Shown here in pieces: positions 56,422-64,000 of a DNA stretch of 64,000 nucleotides; within the stretch, counting starts at the first letter, position 1; the number at the start of each line of letters is the position of its first letter. This stretch comes from Posidonia oceanica (taxonomy: Eukaryota; Streptophyta; Magnoliopsida; Alismatales; Posidoniaceae), in the NCBI GenBank assembly GCA_037176725.1, contig JAZBRS010000023.1, positions 31,491,001 to 31,555,000 of the forward strand, written 5' to 3'. The notes under the pieces were generated by a model. The model saw only the letters and a list, made by a program, of their open reading frames with translations. It was not told where the DNA came from and searched no databases. Made by a program: the position numbers and the translations under genes.

Positions 56422-58283
56422 GGTGCTTGCAGGCCTGAAGGAGGAAGGGCCGAATATACTAAGGTGTGCTTGTGCAGGTGTAGGTGCATGTGTAGGTGCA
56501 TGTGCAGATGCAGGTGTGGATGTTGCCTCTCGCGCAATGATGCTGATGGTTTTTCGATCAATCAGGTGCTGAATGGCATCCTGCAAAGTGAGGCAAGCAT
56601 CCGTCGAGTTCCCCGTGGTTCGATGGAAACTGCAGAAATGATTCGTATAGTGCCACCGCAGAGGGGGATTCGGTGACAGACGAACAGCTGGGAGCCTCAG
56701 AAGTGACTCCACCTAGGGGAAGATGACACTCAGTGGTTCGCCCAGAGGCGTGTAATCAAACTCGGCGCGACGAGGTCATCTTTACACTGGTTGGAGTTCT
56801 TGCTGAGCTGGTGTGACGTGATGCACTGCCTCGACGGTGGCAGTGTGAGTAGTTGGTGTGGAGGTAGGTGCATGATCTAACGGGGTAGAGTCTGGCTGAC
56901 GCACTGCATTGGCAAGCTCTGCGAGAGAATCGACGTATGTGACGGCGTTCTGCTTGGAGTAGCCGGTGGCGGAATTGTTGTTGTTGTTGTGATTGCTGCT
57001 ACCGAAGGTATTGGTCCACCTAGCCAATGCAAAAAGTACGGGGAAATGCCCACTTTGCAGAGAGCTTTCCACATGGACGTCAGCTCTATCCAGCGATGCA
57101 AAGCTAGTGATATGTTGAATGCTTAGCAGAGTCTCAGTCACTGGCAGTGCGCCTTTGAGTATTAACTTGATAGATTCCTCATCGGAGGGTCTATCTCTGA
57201 CCTGGGCAGCTATGAAACGCTAGTGACCGACATACTCCCCGAATGGCTCTTGAAACCTCTACCGGATGGCGACAAGATCCTCTCGCTTGGGGATCAAGTC
57301 GAGGTTGAATAAATACTACTCCAAGAAAGCCTGGGAAAGATCCTTACAAGTCTGAACCGCGGCCATGTCAAGGGAAGTGAACCACTTGAGCGCAGGGCCG
57401 GTCAGACTCTTCTGGAACAGGCAGATCAGGAGCCTTTCGTCAGCCTGAAGCTGAGCAAGGTTTCTACAGTATGCCCTCAGATGTGAGATAGGGCAGTCCC
57501 TACCATTATACTTTTTGAACTCCGGGATGCGGAATTTCGAAGGGAGTGTGGCCTCTGGGAAGTAGCAAAGGTCCCAGAATTGGTAGGACTGGCGGTCCGT
57601 GCCTTGCACTGGATGAAATGCTCTTTCTAGATCACTGATCTTGGAGTGGAGGGTGCCAGAAGTCGCTACTGTCGAGACTGGTGCAGCTAAGGCAGGTGCC
57701 ACATATGCTGTATAGGTTGCACGAAAGCGCTCCTCTAGATCCACCATCACGCCACCTGGTGTCGAGGCGTGAGGGCCAGCATACCCGAGCGATTGTGAAT
57801 AGTGTTGTGGGATGCATGTAGGGGTCTGAACCTGATGCATGGGGGATGAATAGATACTATGCTGTGCAGTGTACGGTGTAGACTGGGGGAGTAGCAGCTG
57901 TGGCACTGGCACGGTCCCAGTGATGGGCCTGAAGGGTGCTGTGCTCACTCCAATCGAGGAGACTGGCCAACAAGTGATGGAGTAGCATGCAGTGAATGGT
58001 GATGTGTAGATGCAGGAGGTAGATAAAGTGCCCGCATCGCCGGAGCTGTGAGGAGCCAGGGCGATGGCAAGGGCGGAAGTGCGGTGTGGTGAGCCTGCAG
58101 AACTACTGCAGGCTGCACCAGAACCTCAGGGGTTGGGCAAAAAGGTTGGGCCACAGTCAGGTCGAGAGCAAAAGCCATGCCTCGCAACCTCTCGACCTTA
58201 GCCATGAGGTGTCGTGCTCGCGAGGCGAGGGACTCGTCGACCAACAAGCCAGGATGCAAAAGATCGGTTGCCAAAGGGGGCAC
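56422..58283 (-). pseudogene. Element E gag, main part
   Basis: Minus frames 58283-57316 carry a Pro/Ala/His-rich N-terminus, then FHPVQGTDRQSYQFWDLCYF and LLICLFQKSLTGPALKWFTS, the gag core. Frames 57141-56782 and 56712 onward add a Ser/Asn-rich part and a zinc-finger-like CSFHRTTGNSTDAC. It is clearly homologous to element A gag (34291-35932), order and motifs included, and keeps the codons missing there. Stops and frame breaks near 57316 and 56782 show decay. Its left end is split by the solo LTR and its upstream side is cut by element F at 58406. Confidence 0.85.
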
Positions 58284-58406
58284 GGAAATAGAAAGGGCAA
58301 AACAGGGAGATCCTACACAAGGGGTAGCCGTAGAAGGCTGGATTACCGAGATGGGAAGGCCTTGGGATGGAACAGAAGGCGACGCTCCTAGAGCCTGAGT
58401 GGTGGT

Positions 58407-59792
58407 TGTAGATACCCCATTTTGGCACTTCCTTCATGTTAGGAGAGTCCCTTGCATTAGATCGCTTTTAGAGGCCCTCCATCCATTTCTGAATCTCGTT
58501 TGAGCTAAATGTCCCTCTCAAGTTCAAAATGCTATACCTTTTAAGCCCCAAATGTTGGCAACCTGAGTGTTCTTCACGTCTTGACCAAATTTGAAAGGCA
58601 AACTGATTAAGGGTGTTGTCCGCTGAATTGCTCGCGTACAATGTTGGCCGCTGGCTTTGCAGCGTCCAACGTGGCAACCCAGTCAGCCAAAGCTTTCCAT
58701 ATTTGGCCTAATCCAAAAATTGTGTTTTTGCCATCTTTAGAACCTGTTGACTGGTCAAAGCCATCAAAGCTGAGTTTAATCGCACTTAAGGACTCATTAA
58801 TTGGAGAATCTTCTCTGATCCTAGCAGTTATGCCTTGGAGGTCGTTATACGCGAGTTCTCCCGCTTATAACGTTATACGCTGGTTTTCCAGCGTATAGCA
58901 CTTCTGAAACAGGAAACTCTGATGACTTGGCATTTGTGTCCTTTTTTGTTCCTCCCTTGCTTCTATAAAAGCATGGGTACCCCCATAGTGTTCAAGGTTG
59001 GATTTTTGAGAGAGGAAAAGAGCTAAGAAGCTTTTGGAACTCACATACTCTTGAGATTAAAAATCTTAGAGAAGTGAGGTCCTCAAGAACTGAGAGTGAA
59101 AAGAGAGGTTTTGAAAGAGAAGAGTCTTAGAAATAGCTGGAGGATTTTTTTGTCGTTGTTGGCTTCATGCTAACACGGTTTGCACCTTGTGCATAGACAA
59201 AGGAAACTCTGTTTCACACATTTCTTTCTTTATTTCTGTTATTACTTGTTTAATTCCATAGCATAGTCAAGCATTTCTTTATTTCAAGATCATACATTGT
59301 TAACTAAGCATACATCTCTTTTATTTGCAATCAGGAGGATCAAACCCCTCGGGTACGTATCTCACTACGCTTTCTTTACTTTCATTTCTACTAACTCTAG
59401 ATAGATTACTACACATATTGATTCATTTCTATATTGTCTTGTTTGTTTTGTTTTGCTAACATTTGTCAAACAAGGAGGAAGAAGGAAGAAAGAACTTACC
59501 AAGCACGGGCACCCTTGGACAATGCTGGCGTTGTCCCAAGGTAGTTGAACCCGCAACCACATTACATCTCCCCAAAGGTGTCTCGAGGGCCGGTGAAAGC
59601 GAACTGAGAGTGGCGATCACACCGATTCCATCACACGTGGAGTGACGGAGTCGGATACAAAGAAGGGGGACCTTGAGGAAGAGAAGATAGAGCGAGCAAA
59701 AGAGGGAGTCAAAAAGAAGCCTTCTTCTTCTTCCCACAAAACCTCCCTTCATCAATCATCTTCTTTGCCTCACCAAAAATCCCATATCCACA
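58407..59792 (+). mobile_element. Element F 5' LTR
   Basis: Opens TGTAGATACCCCATTTTGGC and ends CCCATATCCACA, 1.39 kb, with the primer site three bases on. A TATA box is at 58964-58970. A pair of 28-nt hairpin units (58844-58899, arms GTTATACGC / GCGTATA) lies about 65 bp upstream of it, and a degenerate one is at about 58640-58668. The frame at 59463-59645 is not supported. The LTR interrupts element E. Confidence 0.8.
58964..58970 (+). promoter_or_regulatory. TATA box of the element F LTR
   Basis: TATAAAA in GCTTCTATAAAAGCATGGG. The transcript would start near 58995. Confidence 0.65.
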
Positions 59793-59795
59793 GTC

Positions 59796-59813
59796 TGGCG
59801 ATCACGGTGGGAT
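59796..59813 (+). promoter_or_regulatory. Primer binding site of element F
   Basis: TGGCGATCACGGTGGGAT begins three bases after the LTR end and matches the B site at 48128-48145 in 15 of 18 positions. The matching tRNA is not certain from memory. Confidence 0.65.
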
Positions 59814-61386
59814 GCTAAAAGTGCCCCTGTGCAAGGTAAGTAATCCTTTCTTTCTTCTTCCTCCTTCGCTAACAAACATTCTTAGTTTAATTTTAGTTTC
59901 TATTTTTTTCGTATGATTTAGAAAAGCGACGAAATTCCTCGTAGTATTTTGAGGCGTCGTGACTTTCTTTTGGCTTGTTTTCTTCGTATCATTAACTGAA
60001 ATCACCTCCCCCTTCTCTCTGGATTCTCGGGCGTGGGGGTGATCTGTAAAAATAACTATTTTTCTGAAAAAAATACTATCAGTACGTTATACGCGTGATC
60101 TGGCGCGTCTAACATTGGACGTTGCAATATCCGCGTCCAATGACTACTGAACAGGAACCCTTCTGTTTTACAATTTCTTTTAGTTTTCTTTGTTATAACT
60201 GGCCCAAAGAACTGAGGTGTGAGGTGATTGGCTCTGCCGTAGGGATCGGAACTTCAGTTTCTGTGGGTGGTTTGCAAAAAAAATAACAAAAAAAGAAAAA
60301 AATCACATCTTTCTTTTTATGACTTGCATGGCCCTCATTGGGAACTAAATTGCTTGTGTCATTTCTTGGGTTATATAAGTAACCATCTAGGTCCCAAGCA
60401 CCTCTGTTGCTTGGGACTTAGAAAAGGTACTTGTATTGTCATTATCTTTTGCTAGGGGCCCTCCTTCTTCCTTGACCTTTTAGTGAAAGATAATTAGAAC
60501 CTCAAGCCTTGACTTGTATTCCTCCCTCCCCCTTTCGGTGGTTTGTTTATTTCTCTTATGCATACATATGTGAGTGACCTGATCAATCCCGAGTACGCTG
60601 GGCTCTACCTCTACGGGTTAGGGACCTAAGTGTATTCAGGCTCCCCCTAGCATCCTCAGGAGTTGAGGTAGGGGGTAGTACCAATCATATTCACCTATTT
60701 TGTGAGGAGCCTTAGAAAACCCAAAAAAAAAAAAAAAGAAGGAAAAGCCGTACCTAAGCCTTAAGGAACCCAGAGAGCTACAGTAGGTTTAAAACACTAA
60801 TTTCGAAGTGAAAACCAAAATTAAAATCTTAAATCGTTGTTTGAAAAGTGTTTCTGTGCAGTTCTCTAAAACAGGGCGTTAGCCGCTGCGATTCCTGCGT
60901 ATAACGTTGTACGCAGCAGATCAGGCGTCTAATGCATTCTCTGTGTCGCTGTTATATTTCAGCTCCTTGTGTGATTTGTTTGACAAGGGAAGACTTTGAA
61001 AAACCTAAAACATCAGTAAGGGGAAACTCTGTTTATTTTTACTCTTTTTTTTAGAAATCTGTATTAAAACTCTTGTAATTTCCCTTTCCTCGCACTTGTA
61101 ATCCTTCATAAGAAAAAACGAAAAAAAAGGAAAAGAAGAAAAGCAAAAAAAAAGGAAAAGCAGAAAAAAGAAAAAAAAAAGAGGAAAATCATCATCAAAA
61201 AAAAAAAGAAAAAAAGAAGAAAAAGAAAAAAAGAGAAAAGCAAAAATCCAAAAAAAAAAGAAGACAGGAAGAGTTGGAGGGGTATAACTGGGGACGTTGA
61301 ACGCCTGACATCTCGCGTTCAACATTATACGCCTTATACTGAGGCGTATTACGCCCTGAAACCAATTCTCATCAAAAGCTACAACA
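59814..61386 (+). other. Element F leader with hairpin pairs, possible intron and purine tract
   Basis: A consensus-like donor CAAG|GTAAGTAAT is at 59836. A TTTTTTTTAG acceptor ends at 61054. The 1219 nt between are close in length to the 1226 nt candidate in B. Hairpin pairs lie at 60086-60141 and 60878-60933 inside it, and at 61296-61352 just before gag. An A/G-rich tract spans 61110-61266. The frame at 60267-60455 is not supported. Confidence 0.5.
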
Positions 61387-63234
61387 ATGATGAATCAAAT
61401 CCATGAAGCTGATCAGCCAGAAAGAGAGAGGTTAGACTTTGCAAGTATCTCGAGAGAGGAGCCTACAATCTACCACCCAATCACCGGAGAAGTCTTAGAT
61501 CCGGATTCAATTCAGTACAAATCCATGTATCAGTTCTTAAACGAAGAGACATCAGCCCAAACGAGGCCATGTCTAAACAACCTCCAGTAGCCACCCCACC
61601 TCGGTGAAGGACAATGAAGGCCAGATGTGGACCATCCCCCTGAAGATCTATACCAGGGACTAAATGGCAACCCACCGTCGGACACAAACCACCCAGTACA
61701 GGGTACAGCGCTCAACGGAGTATATAACTCAAGGGCCAACCCCTTGATTCAGGAACAAAATTACATGCCACATGGCGAGTACAAGGAAGGAGTCTATCTG
61801 AGACATCCCCGACCACCTCCAGCAGACAATCAGTCTCGGCTGGATCATCATTATCACCAGGCATCTCCCCTACGATACGAGCAAGTCGCGTCTCAGCATT
61901 TCAGCAACAGCTACCTCCATCAGCAGTAGAATCATCTGTCCTTCAATTCACATGTCTCGACCCCATCAGTCAGGATAACAAATTTGGATGAGATGAGAAA
62001 AATGCTTAGTGCATTAGGGGTGCATACCCAGGCTCCGGTAAACTTTGACATGAGCCGGTTCCCCCCATTTAGATTACCTCCAGGTTTCAAGTATCCGAAG
62101 ACTCCCAAGTTCAATGGAACCACCAACCTACTCAGTCACTTAGTGCGGTTCCAAATGGAGTCGGCCCCCTATTTCCATGATTTGGGGCTTGTGGTACACC
62201 TGTTCTTCTACTCACTGGAAGGAGAGCCAATGAATTGGTTTCTCACTCTCTCCAAGGAAGACCTCAGCAGCTTTGATAAAATCAGAGAGAGCTTCCTTAC
62301 AAAGTACCAGCACAAGATAGATCCAAAGCCAACCTTCCACGACCTAAGCAAGGAGGTCATGAAGCAAGGCGAAAGCTGGGTTACATTTGCCAACAAATAG
62401 CAGGAAATGGCAGCCAGATCAGGGCTGACCATTCCAGAGAGACAAGTGGTCCAAACCCTCATTGCAAACACAACTGGACCAATGAGGAAGGGGCTAGTGA
62501 ATGCCTATTGCCTCAATGTTACGGCCTTATATGAAGTGGCGGCCTCCGTTAAAGAAAACTTGCATGAATTCATGGAGGAGCCAAAGAAAAGCCGGAAGGC
62601 ACAGGTGGTAGAGGGAGTGATCGGAGTCATCAACAAGATGAGCCCCGCCCCCAGGCCATTCGATCAAAGGACTATACTGGCTTCGCAGTAGCCAACATGG
62701 AACCACCCTCCTCCTCAGCAGCAAGCCTGGAACCACCCTCAGCAGCAAGCCTGGAGCCACCCTCCTCCTCAGCAGCCAACATGGAACCACCCTCCTCCTC
62801 AACAGCAAGCGTAGAGTCGCCCTCCTCAGTAGCAGTAGGCATGGAATAATCCTCCTCCTCAACAACAGATCCGCCCGATGTGGAATGCTCTCTGGCCGCA
62901 ATGGAATAGGGGTAATCAAAATAGCCAAACCAACAACCGAAATCCCCCTAACAACATTGGGAATGAGAGCGGTTACCATAATGTTCCCCCTCCAGTGCCA
63001 CGCAAGAAGGGAAAAAGAGACCATTACCTTCCTCTACCAGTCACGCTGGCCGACATGTTCATAGAATTGGAAGAAGCAAAAGTGCTCGAATTCCCACCAA
63101 CTAGGCCTGAATTGCCAAATTGTGATCGGAACAAATACTGCCCATTCCATAGAATGCACGGTCACAACATCAATGACTGCTGGACTTTCCGAGACATAGT
63201 CTATGACATGGTGGAGGCAGATGTGCATGAATGA
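61387..63234 (+). pseudogene. Element F gag
   Basis: A single frame from ATG 61387 (MMNQIHEADQ) runs to the protease without a frameshift but with nine stops: TAG at 61588, 61927, 62398, 62689, 62812, 62830 and 62836; TGA at 61615 and 63232. Most fit CAG to TAG. The gag core is at 61984-62691 (FDMSRFPPFRLPPGFKYPK, LVVHLFFYSLEGEPMNWFLT). A WNHPPPQQQA-like repeat follows at 62695-62870. Then comes a zinc-finger-like CPFHRMHGHNINDC (about 63139-63180). It is related to B gag (EGEALKWF region and zinc finger spacing). Confidence 0.85.
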
Positions 63235-64000
63235 GATGTCCTAGTCAAAAGAGCCAAACAAAGAAAGCAAACAGGGACATCCCAACAGGTCTACAGCGAC
63301 CCTCTCCCCAAGCATCAAGTCATGGCATTCCAGGACGAGCAGTTGCCTAATCCATCAGAGGACTGGGACAACCATGTTGAGCTAAAAGAAGACTGGGATA
63401 ATCAAGCTGAACAATGGGAGACAATCTTGGATGATGACTGGGACAGTGAGGCGGACGAAGGATTAACAGTAAAGGAGCTCCTTAGCCAGTTCAACCTCAC
63501 CGTAGTAGTGGAGGAGCCACAAGAAGACACAGAGGAAGAAAGTCGGGTTCAAAAAGCCAATCAGCAATTTGAACGGGAAAACATAGTCTTCAAGGATTCA
63601 GAGCTTCCACCCCTACATAAGCAAGAGCTGCCATTGGTCATCACAGTGGGAATTAATGATAATGTGCTGCAAGGAGTACTGGTTGACACTGGAGCAAGCC
63701 GAAGCCTCAGTTCTCTCTCCACACTTTGGAGCTTGGGGCTAAATGAGGGCGAGCTGGATAGAACTCCCTTTATGTGCACGAGGTTTGATCAGAAAGAAAA
63801 GTTGGCATTAGGGACAATACCCATGGAAATCACAGTCGGTCCTTTGACCAGTATCACTTCGGTGATCATCATGAAGGAGGAAGTCTTGGAGCCACTCATC
63901 CTAGGGAGGTCTTGGCTAGCAGAGGTCGGGGCTGTAGCATCTTCAGTTCACCAATTGCTAAAATTCAAATACGAAGGAGCAGTTATCAGCAAGAGCCAAC
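63235..64000 (+). pseudogene. Element F protease region (continues past the window)
   Basis: In the same frame as gag: an acidic stretch with WDN/DWD words, then NIVFKDSELPPLHKQELPLV, LQGVLVDTGASRSLSSL with an intact DTG active site (63678-63689), and EPLILGRSWLAEVGAVASS. It aligns with the first protease of element B, which has DTR instead. No stop occurs from 63235 to the window end. RT should follow outside the window. Confidence 0.8.

Overview
This window is transposon-filled intergenic DNA from a plant nuclear genome, most likely a large-genome seed plant. No ordinary host gene is recognisable. Nearly everything belongs to LTR retrotransposons of the Ty3/gypsy superfamily, nested at least six deep. 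The plant assignment rests on four things: a Tat/Ogre-type pol with a second RNase H domain, plant mobile domain (PMD) genes with short GT-AG introns, primer sites resembling tRNA-Arg and initiator tRNA-Met, and coding decay almost entirely by C-to-T / G-to-A transitions, as expected of methylated DNA. The species cannot be told from the sequence.

Layout, left to right. 1-1276: end of a minus-oriented LTR of 'family A'. 1277-5673: element D (minus, initiator-Met primer site) with one complete 3.3 kb LTR flanked by internal sequence on both sides. 5674-6476: second partial copy of the D LTR. 6477-8483 plus 49681-50295: one family-A-like LTR belonging to element E, split by the large element B. 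8484-49680: element B (minus, LTRs about 1.5 kb), whose own sequence is about 20 kb once inserts are removed. In transcription order (right to left) B carries 5' LTR, primer site, long leader, gag, two protease-like domains, G-patch, RT, RNase H, archaeal-type RNase H and integrase. Two spliced PMD genes follow on the opposite strand, then polypurine tract and 3' LTR. B is interrupted by a truncated 5.7 kb LTR (about 16244-21954, inside PMD gene 2), a solo LTR (23135-26382, inside integrase, TSD GGTTT), and a 12 kb element A (29194-41202, inside RT, TSD ATGTG). 50296-58406: interior of element E (minus, gag recognised, no pol), holding 48-bp repeats and a solo B-type LTR (54835-56421, TSD GGTGC). 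58407-64000: element F (plus), which leaves the window inside its protease.

The strongest unexplained signal is a module of tandem, back-to-back hairpin units of exactly 28-29 nt (arms like GTTGGACGC / GCGTCCAAC). It recurs about 30 times in LTRs of at least three families, including the initiator-Met-primed D. In element F the arm sequence has changed while pairing is kept. A second, shorter hairpin language (GTCGCC...GGCGAC, about 23 nt) fills the B LTR just upstream of its TATA box. It appears again just upstream of both antisense PMD genes, suggesting a shared regulatory module.

Functionally, gag, protease, RT, RNase H and integrase would have formed the replication machinery of B. Every copy seen here carries nonsense codons, frameshifts or insertions, so nothing in the window looks autonomous today.
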